Positions 1 through 6,880 are shown, numbered from the stretch's first letter. The stretch is DNA of 11,790 nucleotides from Methanosarcinales archaeon (GCA_030614485.1 JAUWTY010000018.1:1-11790); one strand, 5' to 3'. The notes: generated by a model not told the origin, from the letters alone. Program-made: numbers and translations.

Positions 1-344
1 AGTGTAAGGTTGAGATTCCTGGCAAGCCTGGTGGCATCGATAATGTTAATAATAACTGCCGGACATTCATGGATGAGGTACCGCATGGCTGCCCGTTCAT
101 CTTCAGTGGACGTGGATAGTGAATAGATACCGGGCAAGTCCACCACGTTAATAGATTCCCCTTCATGTTTCAGGGTGCCCGTTGTTATCTCTACAGTCGT
201 GCCCGGATAGTTGGATACTTCAACACCTATACCGGTAAGCCTGGAGAAGAATACGCTCTTGCCCACATTGGGGTTACCCACAAGTGCAATGGTTAAAGGG
301 GCATCGGGTGGGATATTGTTATTAGCATTGCAGCATGATCCCAA
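1..344 (-). CDS. feoB: Ferrous iron transport protein B, N-terminal part (runs off window)
   Basis: FeoB is the membrane GTPase-permease that imports Fe2+. Only the first 114 residues lie in the window, covering the start of the cytoplasmic G domain. Visible motifs are the P-loop GNPNVGKS (residues 23-30), the G2 region NYPGTT and G3 DLPG, followed by the typical IIDATRLARNL segment. A Cys pair (C4, C5) precedes the G domain. An in-frame TAA sits two codons upstream of the first usable codon, so the start is almost certainly TTG at 344-342; GGATGTGA, 8 bases upstream, is a good Shine-Dalgarno site overlapping the end of the preceding regulator gene. The gap to that gene is 7 bases, so the two are surely cotranscribed. 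The transmembrane permease part lies outside the window. Confidence 0.96.
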   Translation of the reverse strand, partial: MGSCCNANNNIPPDAPLTIALVGNPNVGKSVFFSRLTGIGVEVSNYPGTTVEITTGTLKHEGESINVVDLPGIYSLSTSTEDERAAMRYLIHECPAVIINIIDATRLARNLNLT

Positions 345-351
345 TTGTTAT

Positions 352-1026
352 TCACATCCCCGGGCTCTGTACCATTATCTTTTGGGCTATATCTTTCCCT
401 ATTGCTACTTCGGTGCCCATGGTCGTGATAGACAGGGTACCTTTTCCCAGTTTCCGCTTCACCTGGATTTCCTGGTCCGGTATCAACCCAATAGCTGACA
501 ACCTGTCCTTTATCTCACGGGTCAGGGATATGACCTTAATCGTGCCGCGCTCACCTTCATTTAATTCTGACAATGGGATGTAATCACGGTATGATGCACC
601 TTGTGGCTCAGTGGGACAGCATTCACCATGCCCGATGGGGTTGCCGTCAGGACAAATATCAGGGTGTCCCATAAAAGCACACATTTTGTCAAGAGTAGAC
701 TCAGAGATAGAATGTTCCATTTTACAGGCTTCCTTATGGGCAATGTCAGGGTCTTCACCCAGTACATCCACAAGGAAGGTTTCGAGCAATTGATGGCGGC
801 GTTTAATTCTCAGCGCTTCGGTGTATCCTTTATCGGTTAAGGTTACGCCATGGTAGGGAGTATATTCGATGTAGCCTGACGCTGACAGTTTCTGAACCAT
901 TTCAGTAACGCTGGGTGCCGAGAGGTTGAGTTCTTCGGCTATCTGGCTGGTGCGGGCCAGACCACCATTCTTTTTTGTGATGTAAAGTATGGTTTCCAGG
1001 TATTCTTCAAAACGTTCGTTTAGCAT
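352..1026 (-). CDS. DtxR/IdeR-family iron-dependent repressor fused to a FeoA domain
   Basis: This 224-residue metal-dependent transcriptional regulator has three parts. Residues 1-65 are a winged helix with recognition-helix region SAPSVTEMVQKL. Residues 66-120 are the DtxR dimerisation and metal domain. Residues about 147-220 are a FeoA/SH3-like domain (IPLSELNEGERGTIKVI). Candidate metal ligands by family alignment are H78, E82, C101, E104 and H105. C101 corresponds to the Cys of iron-type DtxR rather than the Glu of MntR, which favours Fe2+ sensing, whereas the residue at the DtxR Met10 position is an acidic E8, more like MntR. A Cys-containing linker (C125, C136, C137) separates the last two domains. 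It is the first gene of the operon with feoB. GAAGTGA 7 bases before the ATG is the probable ribosome site. The promoter carries a DtxR-type palindrome, so autorepression is likely. No separate feoA is seen here. Confidence 0.93.
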   Translation of the reverse strand: MLNERFEEYLETILYITKKNGGLARTSQIAEELNLSAPSVTEMVQKLSASGYIEYTPYHGVTLTDKGYTEALRIKRRHQLLETFLVDVLGEDPDIAHKEACKMEHSISESTLDKMCAFMGHPDICPDGNPIGHGECCPTEPQGASYRDYIPLSELNEGERGTIKVISLTREIKDRLSAIGLIPDQEIQVKRKLGKGTLSITTMGTEVAIGKDIAQKIMVQSPGM

Positions 1027-1051
1027 TTTATTTTCACTTCTATGGCCTCCG

Positions 1052-1067
1052 TTTAGGTTTACCTAAA
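1052..1067. promoter_or_regulatory. Predicted iron-regulator operator palindrome
   Basis: TTTAGGTTTACCTAAA is a perfect inverted repeat with 7-bp arms (TTTAGGT/ACCTAAA) around a TT spacer. It matches the TTAGG...CCTAA half-site pattern known for DtxR/IdeR-type operators. It overlaps the TATA box of the regulator-feoB operon and lies just upstream of the expected transcription start, where binding would block initiation. The assignment to the adjacent regulator is inferred from position and family. Confidence 0.75.
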
Positions 1068-1074
1068 TATATAA
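1067..1074 (-). promoter_or_regulatory. TATA box of the regulator-feoB operon
   Basis: Read on the minus strand the sequence is TTATATAT. Transcription would start about 25 bases downstream, near 1045, giving a leader of about 20 bases that contains the GAAGTGA ribosome site. The box shares its last base with the operator palindrome. Confidence 0.6.
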
Positions 1075-1160
1075 TTTTGGAATAGTAACTTTTATTATTG
1101 ATGGTTACACTCTTCCAGTTGGTTTACATTCAGCAGTAGCCAGCATTTTTTGACACGGGA

Positions 1161-1168
1161 TAATATAT
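1161..1168 (+). promoter_or_regulatory. TATA box of the radical SAM aminomutase gene
   Basis: TAATATAT lies about 50-55 bases before the start codon. A start of transcription near 1190 would give a leader of about 30 bases. The element is assigned by sequence and spacing only. No palindrome of the iron-operator type overlaps it, so iron control of this gene is not indicated. Confidence 0.5.
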
Positions 1169-1216
1169 GCACGTTAAAGTGTCGAAATTGAAATAACTGC
1201 CCGTAATACGCAGGTA

Positions 1217-3034
1217 ATGGATATGAAGGAACTGATAACTGCAAATGAAGATGAACTCGTTGAGGTATTGTGGGAGTCTAATCCACAAATTTACAATATC
1301 CTCAGACGAAGTGAAGACTTGCATGTCACCAGGGATAAATTGTCCCGGTATTTAAACAATGTCGATGCAGCCCTTTTCAGTGTTTATTCCCACGGGCATT
1401 TCAAAAACATGAACATTCTGGAAAAAAAGAATGCAAGGGACTGCATTAGAGTGTTAAAAACCATTATAAGGACTGAAAATGAAAAACAGGTACGGTTCTC
1501 TGCATTGAAAATGTTATCCAAAATGGCAAAAGTGAGCAGGGTACCCAAGAGAGTAAATAAAGGATTCATCTTTGAGTTCATCTACCTGTTCCGGGGTGTC
1601 AGCGGGAGGTCAGGACTATATTCAGCCAAGGAAGTACCCTCGTTTTTGAAGCTTACAGGAAAGGATGCGGCACTTGAGCGCATGAAGTTCCTTGATGATT
1701 ATGCAGGTCGGATGGAACCGTTCTTTGAGAAATACCGTACCGGTCTGGAAACTGACCTGACACATCGCAGGTCTATGCTAAAGGAACTCATCCTGCAACA
1801 TTTTGGAGCCGACGAAGGGGACTGGAGTGATTATCACTGGCACCTGAAACATATCATCTCAGATATCAGTACACTGCAGAGTATTGTAAAACTTGACCAG
1901 GATGAACAAAAAGGTCTCAAACTGGCCGATAAGTATCACATCCCGTTCCAGATAACACCTTATTATCTTTCCTTGTTTGACAGTGAAAATCTCAAACAAT
2001 TCGACCAGTCCATCAGGGCACAGGTACTTCCCAGTGCGAATTATTGCAAGAACTTCTATGAAAGCAAACAAAAAAATATCAGCATGGATTTCATGGAAGA
2101 GGAATCAACCAGTCCCATTGAAGGAATCACGCGTAGATATCCCAGGATACTTATCCTCAAACCTTACAAATCATGCCCCCAGATATGTGTTTACTGCCAG
2201 CGCAACTGGGAACTTGAAACCATTGACAATAGTGAGATAACCAGGGACGTGATCACAAAGTCCATTGATTGGGTTGCGGACAATCCACATATCAGCGAAG
2301 TGCTGGTTACCGGAGGGGACCCGTTAACACTAAACGATTCTTATCTTGACTGGCTGCTGGGTAAAATATCTGATATTGAACATATTGAACGTATCAGGAT
2401 CGGGACCAGGACTCTGGTCACGCTTCCTTTCCGGTTCACTGACAGGCTTTTAGATGTGTTCAGTAAATATCATCGCCTGGGTGAACAGGAATTATGCGTG
2501 ATGACCCATTTCCAGCACCCCACTGAAATCACTCCTGATGTATTGGAAGTGGTTTCAAATATCAAGAAACAGGGTATTAATATCTATAACCAGCAGGTAT
2601 TTACTTACTATAACAGTAAGAAATTTGAATCATGCCTGTTGCGCAAAACCATGAAAAAATCCGGGATAGACCCGTATTATACTTTTAACACTAAAGGTAA
2701 GGATGAGACCATAGATTACCGGGTCCCCATCTCAAGGATAGAGCAGGAACGCAAAGAAGAGGCCAGGCTTCTGCCGGGACTGGAGCGGACCGATGAACCC
2801 GTGTTCAACGTACCCAGGCTTGGCAAGTCACACCTGAGGGCGTGGCAGGACCATGAAGTTATAATGATATTGCCAAACGGCAGTCGAGTATATCGTTTTT
2901 ATCCCTGGGAGTCCAACCTTGAACTGGTAGAACCCTATAACTATTTGGATGTATCCATCTATGATTACCTGGAACGTCTGTACCTGGATGGCGAGGATAT
3001 TGATGAATACAGTTCAATATTGTACTATTTCTGA
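1217..3034 (+). CDS. KamA-family radical SAM 2,3-aminomutase, glutamate-type pocket residues
   Basis: This cytoplasmic radical SAM/PLP enzyme is predicted to move an amino group from C2 to C3 of an amino acid. From about residue 203 it follows the lysine 2,3-aminomutase (LAM) fold: WSDYHWHLKHII, ITPYYLSLFD, the cluster motif C320-x3-C324-x2-C327, GGDP (366-369), RIGTR, THFQHP and a candidate PLP lysine K537 in PRLGK. R329, two residues after the third Cys, matches the LAM arginine that binds the substrate carboxylate. By my alignment the two LAM aspartates that hold the lysine side chain are replaced by K493 and N531, the pair I recall for glutamate 2,3-aminomutase. Residues 1-200 are a mostly helical extension absent from the roughly 416-residue LAM. 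The Cys-rich C-terminal zinc site of LAM is missing. The start may be ATG 1223 (603 residues), since AGGT lies only one base from ATG 1217. No AblB-like acetyltransferase is adjacent. Confidence 0.85.
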   Translation: MDMKELITANEDELVEVLWESNPQIYNILRRSEDLHVTRDKLSRYLNNVDAALFSVYSHGHFKNMNILEKKNARDCIRVLKTIIRTENEKQVRFSALKMLSKMAKVSRVPKRVNKGFIFEFIYLFRGVSGRSGLYSAKEVPSFLKLTGKDAALERMKFLDDYAGRMEPFFEKYRTGLETDLTHRRSMLKELILQHFGADEGDWSDYHWHLKHIISDISTLQSIVKLDQDEQKGLKLADKYHIPFQITPYYLSLFDSENLKQFDQSIRAQVLPSANYCKNFYESKQKNISMDFMEEESTSPIEGITRRYPRILILKPYKSCPQICVYCQRNWELETIDNSEITRDVITKSIDWVADNPHISEVLVTGGDPLTLNDSYLDWLLGKISDIEHIERIRIGTRTLVTLPFRFTDRLLDVFSKYHRLGEQELCVMTHFQHPTEITPDVLEVVSNIKKQGINIYNQQVFTYYNSKKFESCLLRKTMKKSGIDPYYTFNTKGKDETIDYRVPISRIEQERKEEARLLPGLERTDEPVFNVPRLGKSHLRAWQDHEVIMILPNGSRVYRFYPWESNLELVEPYNYLDVSIYDYLERLYLDGEDIDEYSSILYYF

Positions 3035-3072
3035 AAACATCTTTTAGCGTTACATTTAATGACATTTTTATG

Positions 3073-3276
3073 CTACATTTCTTCGTGACTGTACATTTTT
3101 ATTATTTTGACAGATAAATATACAATAAATAACACTTCTGCGGTTATTCCAATCACCCAGTTTTTGGGAGTACCTAACAGGTCAAATAAACCGATAAAAG
3201 GAATCAACAAAATAATAATTGCAACAATCCAATATTTCTCGTATAATTTGGATGAATGTACATTTCTTTTACTCAT
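3073..3276 (-). CDS. Small two-helix membrane protein, unknown function
   Basis: I do not recognise this 67-residue protein. It starts MSKRNVHSSKLYEKYW and has two hydrophobic segments, at about residues 16-35 (IVAIIILLIPFIGLFDLL) and 40-58, joined by a short GTPKN turn, then a charged end (KIIKMYSHEEM). This suggests a hairpin in the membrane with a positively charged N-terminus inside. The start ATG overlaps the end of the receptor-like gene in the sequence ATGAGTAA, and GGGGAGAT in the upstream gene's last codons serves as ribosome site. A TTG start at 3282 is possible but fits that site less well. Translational coupling suggests it works with the receptor, perhaps as a partner or modulator in the membrane; that role is inference. 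The gene is convergent with the aminomutase gene, 38 bases away. Confidence 0.75.
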   Translation of the reverse strand: MSKRNVHSSKLYEKYWIVAIIILLIPFIGLFDLLGTPKNWVIGITAEVLFIVYLSVKIIKMYSHEEM

Positions 3277-4930
3277 ATTCAATATCTCCCCACATCTTCA
3301 GACCTTGTTTGCTCAACTTTATGACCTTAGTTTCACCTGTCTCGACAATTTCTATGAATCCGTTATTACCCAGAATTTCTACGTAGTCATTCATTTCCTC
3401 GTTCTTCTGGATGTATTCTTTTCTTCCCTTCTTAAGGTCTGGATGGATTCTCTGCATAAGTTCATCCGGGGAACCCGCTTCACCAGTACCCAGTTCATAC
3501 ATTAATTTGAACTGGTCCCTAAGCGGCTCTGATATTGGGTAAAACGGCCTGGTAATCTTGTGTTCGATGTTGGTAAGATTGTCTCCACCATCTATCGAAT
3601 GTGTTGAATATGCCCGGCTATTTGTGATTAATGACGCAACATAACCAACGATTGTAAGGTCTCCTGTTGCACCTGTCAGGTTCAAAAACACTTTACGGGA
3701 TTTATCTTTCTCATTCTGGATTAAAGAAATAATGTCCCGGACTGATTTGAATGTATCATCCATATCAACATCTTTAGATGCCACTTTTGCATAACCCCCA
3801 AGAACATCCTCTGCATTGATAGTCCCAGAATCTACGCTTTTGTTCAGCATCCCCTTCCCTGTGACGTTGATTACTTTGTCTGCCGGGAGCTGTTTTATTC
3901 CTTTTAGCAGGCTTGCCTGTCCAACACCGGCAATAACAATATGGGATACAAATTGAATATTAATAATGTACAGTATAATTCCATATAACACAACAAATAT
4001 CAATACCCACCAGTGCCAGCACAGTATCCATGTTCCATAGTTAAGGCCCATAAAGTCACATTCGTAACTTTTATCTACACTTGTTATATCGATGTCTGAA
4101 CCATCATTTTCAGGTATTAACAATAATCCTGAAAGTGTGGCCGTAGACACAGGTGTATGCGTGGGTGTTGGTGTCGGAGTTGATTTATGTGAGTGTTTGG
4201 GATTACTGCTACCTCCTACGCTCTGGACAGATGGCACATAATACATGCTGTAAACTAAAGGATTTGTGCGGTTGTTGGGTACCATGAACTGGAAAAAATA
4301 TGTGGAATTATCATAACCATAATTCAATGAACTGTTCAATGGTACTATAAATATTATATTACCGCTTGCATCTTCAAGCAGTCCTTCCCTGAAATAATTG
4401 TACTGCGGATTACTGTCAGCGAATGTATATATGGTTGGTACATTGGTGATATTTATTCCGATAGTGGGGAGCTGGAAGGTGGATGTGTTGGTGAACGTAT
4501 TTGCACCCGAATCCCAATCGATTCCTGTGATATTGTCGATGGTAGATATATTCCCTGCTTTGAGTTCAGACAATACCGGGACCGTACTTGAATTTGTAAT
4601 CAGTATGAGGTCTCCTTCATTGATAGTGGCTCCCAGTTCAAGTTTATAGATGGTTCCGATACCTTGCTGGACCGGACTTACAGGGTTAGGGTAGATTGAG
4701 GAAGACTGGGCAATGATCTGGCCGTAGTATCCCTGCCATTTATCGGTATTCATCGAGATGGCAGAGAACTCTATATAGGTGATATAACCTCCTCTTGCGT
4801 CATGGCTGCCGTTACTGGCTGGTTCGGCGGCTACGCTAAAGGACGAGGCAATTATTATTGCCAGCATCAATAATGCCCATCTGGACCCAATTCTAATCTT
4901 GTCTCCAAAGATATTGTCTATATTTTTCAT
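3269..4930 (-). CDS. Receptor-like membrane protein: ectodomain, TM helix, CARF-like domain, winged helix
   Basis: The 553-residue product has a signal peptide (residues 1-35, hydrophobic stretch ALLMLAIIIASSFSVAA), then an extracellular beta-rich domain (36-235) with KWQGYYG at 64-70 and many N-x-S/T sequons. A Ser/Pro/Thr linker follows (about 238-262, TPTPTPTHTP), then about 35 residues, one strong transmembrane segment (about 301-327) and a cytoplasmic part. Residues 328-450 look like a CARF-type Rossmann domain: opening strand HIVIAGVG, then KVFLNLTGATGDLTIVGYVA, which resembles the CARF signature N-x-[ST]-G-G-[ST]-[KR] but lacks the usual second Gly and basic residue. Residues about 460-553 look like a winged helix (ISEPLRDQFKLMYEL ... 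GFIEIVETGETKVIKLSKQG), as in Csa3 and DUF6293 proteins. It is likely a one-component transmembrane sensor acting on DNA. It lies 13 bases after the CWB2-like gene. A longer reading frame to 5143 was rejected. CARF assignment is moderate; topology is well supported. Confidence 0.8.
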   Translation of the reverse strand: MKNIDNIFGDKIRIGSRWALLMLAIIIASSFSVAAEPASNGSHDARGGYITYIEFSAISMNTDKWQGYYGQIIAQSSSIYPNPVSPVQQGIGTIYKLELGATINEGDLILITNSSTVPVLSELKAGNISTIDNITGIDWDSGANTFTNTSTFQLPTIGINITNVPTIYTFADSNPQYNYFREGLLEDASGNIIFIVPLNSSLNYGYDNSTYFFQFMVPNNRTNPLVYSMYYVPSVQSVGGSSNPKHSHKSTPTPTPTHTPVSTATLSGLLLIPENDGSDIDITSVDKSYECDFMGLNYGTWILCWHWWVLIFVVLYGIILYIINIQFVSHIVIAGVGQASLLKGIKQLPADKVINVTGKGMLNKSVDSGTINAEDVLGGYAKVASKDVDMDDTFKSVRDIISLIQNEKDKSRKVFLNLTGATGDLTIVGYVASLITNSRAYSTHSIDGGDNLTNIEHKITRPFYPISEPLRDQFKLMYELGTGEAGSPDELMQRIHPDLKKGRKEYIQKNEEMNDYVEILGNNGFIEIVETGETKVIKLSKQGLKMWGDIEYE

Positions 4931-4943
4931 CAGAACATTATTT

Positions 4944-6728
4944 TCATTCCACAACAGACCCGCATTTTGGACAGAACTGTGCATCACTGGGAATTGATTC
5001 ACCGCAATTGGAACAGATAACCGGTTTTGCACCTGTCCCTGCCACTGCCACTGCACCGGTTTTCCGTCTAGACCATACAACTGCCGCAGCAATAATAAGC
5101 AGCAGTGCAAAGACGGCCAGGTGTAAGCCGGTTGAGATTCCACCTGTCACATTCAGAGGCAGAATTTCATCCAGATTTTTCACCAGGATTTCAGACCGCT
5201 CCCCGTAATCCGCATGTATCGGCACTTCCGGGTTATCGGCCAGGTCCGCTCTTGTGAGTTCCACTCTTGTTGAAACTGTTTGTTTTTCACCTACTTCAAT
5301 AGGTATGGAGTTCCCAAGACGAAGTATCTCTTCATCACCTTCTATCAGCATTGTTATGGAAGGACTCACATAACAGGGTACACTGCCCGTGTTCTCGACT
5401 GTAAGTTCGAGCCTTTGGGTGCCTTTGTCATAATTCACGCCTGACACTGAAATTTTTGAATCGTCTTCTACTGAAATAAGTGTGATATCCAGGATTTTTG
5501 TCAGCAATAAGTTCAATGAACCCGGAGCTTCTCCAAATTCAGATGTAACGATAGCACTCAGGTCGCTGCTCCTTGCATAAGCTGTCAGGTCAATATCATA
5601 GGTGCGGCCGGAGTCGCTGTTTGATTCTATGTACCGGGCAGTATCGTCTCCCACTGTACCCACACGTTCATCTCCTGCCATTATGCCAACCGAGGATTTG
5701 AAGAATTCCCCCATATCCGCATCATTGCGGTAAATGATCTCAAGTTGTTTTGTAGCTTCATTGTACTGGGCAGAAACGGCATCAAGAGAGAGTTCATAGC
5801 GAGGCAGGTAGAACTTGTCCAGGTCTTCTATCAGGCTCATTTCCCCGGTTACCTGCCTGCCCTGTCCGAACTTTACTATTACACTGATACCGGTAGCGTC
5901 CTTTAAAACCTGTCCCGAACCTACCAGTTCATTGCCGATTAAGGTACTGCCTTTGATATCGTTTGATTTCACAAATTCAATAACCTGGGCGGGAACGGTA
6001 TTTGCACCAATGAAAATGACAGGACTATCCCCGCTCATAATTGCGCCCTCGATGAACTCACCATTGGACAGGATTACCGAATCAGTTGGGGACAGTTTTA
6101 TGAATTTGCTGACAATTGCAAGGTTATCATCGAACCTGTTGCCTTCATCTATTATTTCAGGATCAAAACCGTTGAGTTCGTCCTTAACTGCTCTATCCAC
6201 ATGACCGTATATCAATATATTTTCAACATTACGGCTGTTCAGGAAGTTATTAACTTCATCAATATTATCGCGGTTGGCGAACAGTACCCATGAACCGGAT
6301 TTCGCAGCGTATGGGGCTGCAGATATGGCATTATACCCGTACTGGTCATCAACAATTATGAAACTGTTAATATCCAGTTCACTGGCGAGTTTGAGATTCA
6401 GTTCCCTGCCATCGGTTGATTTTGTCTCATCAACCACAGTCAGTCCGCCCTGTTCAATAATGTTTTTGTAATTAACAAGGTAGGGAACACTTTCCGATTC
6501 AAATAAACGTACGTCTAAGTTCTTGTTCAGGTACTGGGGAATTACTCTTGCATGGGGTTCACTGATTGCAAAAAAATAAGGCATATTGTTAAAATTGGCA
6601 TACATTACAGCCGAATAAACATCACCCCAATCAGCTGAATTGATTACTACCTGTCCGGCTTGCTGTGCATTTGCATATCCTGTGTTCAGGATAAGTAATA
6701 GTAAGATAATAAATATTAATTTTCTCAT
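4944..6728 (-). CDS. Membrane-anchored CWB2-like surface protein with cytoplasmic zinc ribbon
   Basis: The 594-residue protein has a signal peptide (MRKLIFIILLLLILNTGYANA), then a long ectodomain. Residues about 25-290 resemble cell-wall-binding repeat 2 (CWB2, PF04122) units: strand-helix units such as INSFIIVDDQYGYNAISAAPYA, then ENILIYGHVDRAVKDEL and SPVIFIGANTVPAQVIEFV. Two beta-sandwich-like regions follow (about 310-400 and 415-520; the second contains LELTVENTGSVPCYVSPSI, like CARDB or other Ig-like modules). One transmembrane helix (about 534-553, LHLAVFALLLIIAAAVVW) ends in a basic stop-transfer RRK, and the tail carries a zinc ribbon, C572-x2-C575-x10-C586-x2-C589. This ribbon type is common in archaeal membrane proteins and may bind protein or nucleic acid. 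ATG 6728 is preferred over TTG 6731 because AGGTGG lies 6 bases before it. It is the first gene of a probable three-gene operon with the receptor and the small membrane protein. Confidence 0.8.
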   Translation of the reverse strand: MRKLIFIILLLLILNTGYANAQQAGQVVINSADWGDVYSAVMYANFNNMPYFFAISEPHARVIPQYLNKNLDVRLFESESVPYLVNYKNIIEQGGLTVVDETKSTDGRELNLKLASELDINSFIIVDDQYGYNAISAAPYAAKSGSWVLFANRDNIDEVNNFLNSRNVENILIYGHVDRAVKDELNGFDPEIIDEGNRFDDNLAIVSKFIKLSPTDSVILSNGEFIEGAIMSGDSPVIFIGANTVPAQVIEFVKSNDIKGSTLIGNELVGSGQVLKDATGISVIVKFGQGRQVTGEMSLIEDLDKFYLPRYELSLDAVSAQYNEATKQLEIIYRNDADMGEFFKSSVGIMAGDERVGTVGDDTARYIESNSDSGRTYDIDLTAYARSSDLSAIVTSEFGEAPGSLNLLLTKILDITLISVEDDSKISVSGVNYDKGTQRLELTVENTGSVPCYVSPSITMLIEGDEEILRLGNSIPIEVGEKQTVSTRVELTRADLADNPEVPIHADYGERSEILVKNLDEILPLNVTGGISTGLHLAVFALLLIIAAAVVWSRRKTGAVAVAGTGAKPVICSNCGESIPSDAQFCPKCGSVVE

Positions 6729-6784
6729 CAAATTCCACCTGTAACTGAATTATTGTTAAAGTATTGTGCTTTGTGAATTTTGAG

Positions 6785-6792
6785 ATTATATG
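6785..6792 (-). promoter_or_regulatory. TATA-like box of the CWB2-receptor operon
   Basis: On the minus strand the sequence is CATATAAT, about 60 bases before the ATG, predicting a start near 6762 and a leader of about 35 bases. A second AT-rich candidate, TTTATTTATT, lies at 6802-6811. The assignment rests on sequence and spacing. Confidence 0.45.
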
Positions 6793-6813
6793 TTGTCTTA
6801 GAATAAATAAATC

Positions 6814-6841
6814 AGAATAGGAATTGTGTAATTCCTATTCT
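6814..6841. repeat. Perfect 12-bp inverted repeat in intergenic region
   Basis: Arms AGAATAGGAATT (6814-6825) and AATTCCTATTCT (6830-6841) flank a 4-base spacer. On the minus strand it lies 67 bases after the stop of the 226-residue gene and is followed by GATTTATTTATTCT, so it could form a terminator-like hairpin. It also lies about 20 bases upstream of the TATA-like box of the next operon, where an activator or dual regulator could bind. The sequence does not decide between the two. Confidence 0.8.
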
Positions 6842-6846
6842 ATTCA

Positions 6847-6880
6847 TTATGTCTGCATTCCATTTATGTCTGCATTCCAT
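6847..6880. repeat. Tandem 17-bp direct repeat
   Basis: TTATGTCTGCATTCCAT occurs twice, back to back and without mismatch, at 6847-6863 and 6864-6880. It lies between the inverted repeat and the end of the 226-residue gene, upstream of the CWB2-receptor operon. Two identical adjacent sites 17 bases apart (about 1.6 helical turns) could bind a regulator; replication slippage is the alternative explanation. Confidence 0.85.

Noticed and set aside
211..840. Plus-strand open frames opposite feoB and the regulator.
   Set aside because: They are antisense to well-supported genes; the minus strand gives the FeoB P-loop and the DtxR-FeoA fusion.
1217..3034. Naming this gene lysine 2,3-aminomutase (ablA).
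   Set aside because: Both aspartates that bind lysine's side chain appear to be replaced (K493, N531), the protein is about 190 residues longer, and no ablB acetyltransferase follows.
3170..3183. ACCTAACAGGT as a second iron operator.
   Set aside because: The arms are only 4 bp, in the opposite order to the operator half-sites, and lie inside a coding region.
3107..3505. A 132-codon plus-strand frame opposite the receptor's C-terminus.
   Set aside because: It lies antisense to the wHTH region and the small membrane protein; its composition is that of an antisense shadow rich in Phe, Leu and Ser.
3266..4930. A CRISPR-Cas context for the CARF-like protein.
   Set aside because: No cas gene, CRISPR repeat or nuclease domain is visible in the window; neighbours are surface proteins.
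4931..5143. A 71-codon N-terminal extension of the receptor-like protein's open frame.
   Set aside because: It overlaps the zinc-ribbon end of the upstream gene and would bury the signal peptide. Starting at ATG 4930 gives a proper signal sequence and a normal 13-base gap.
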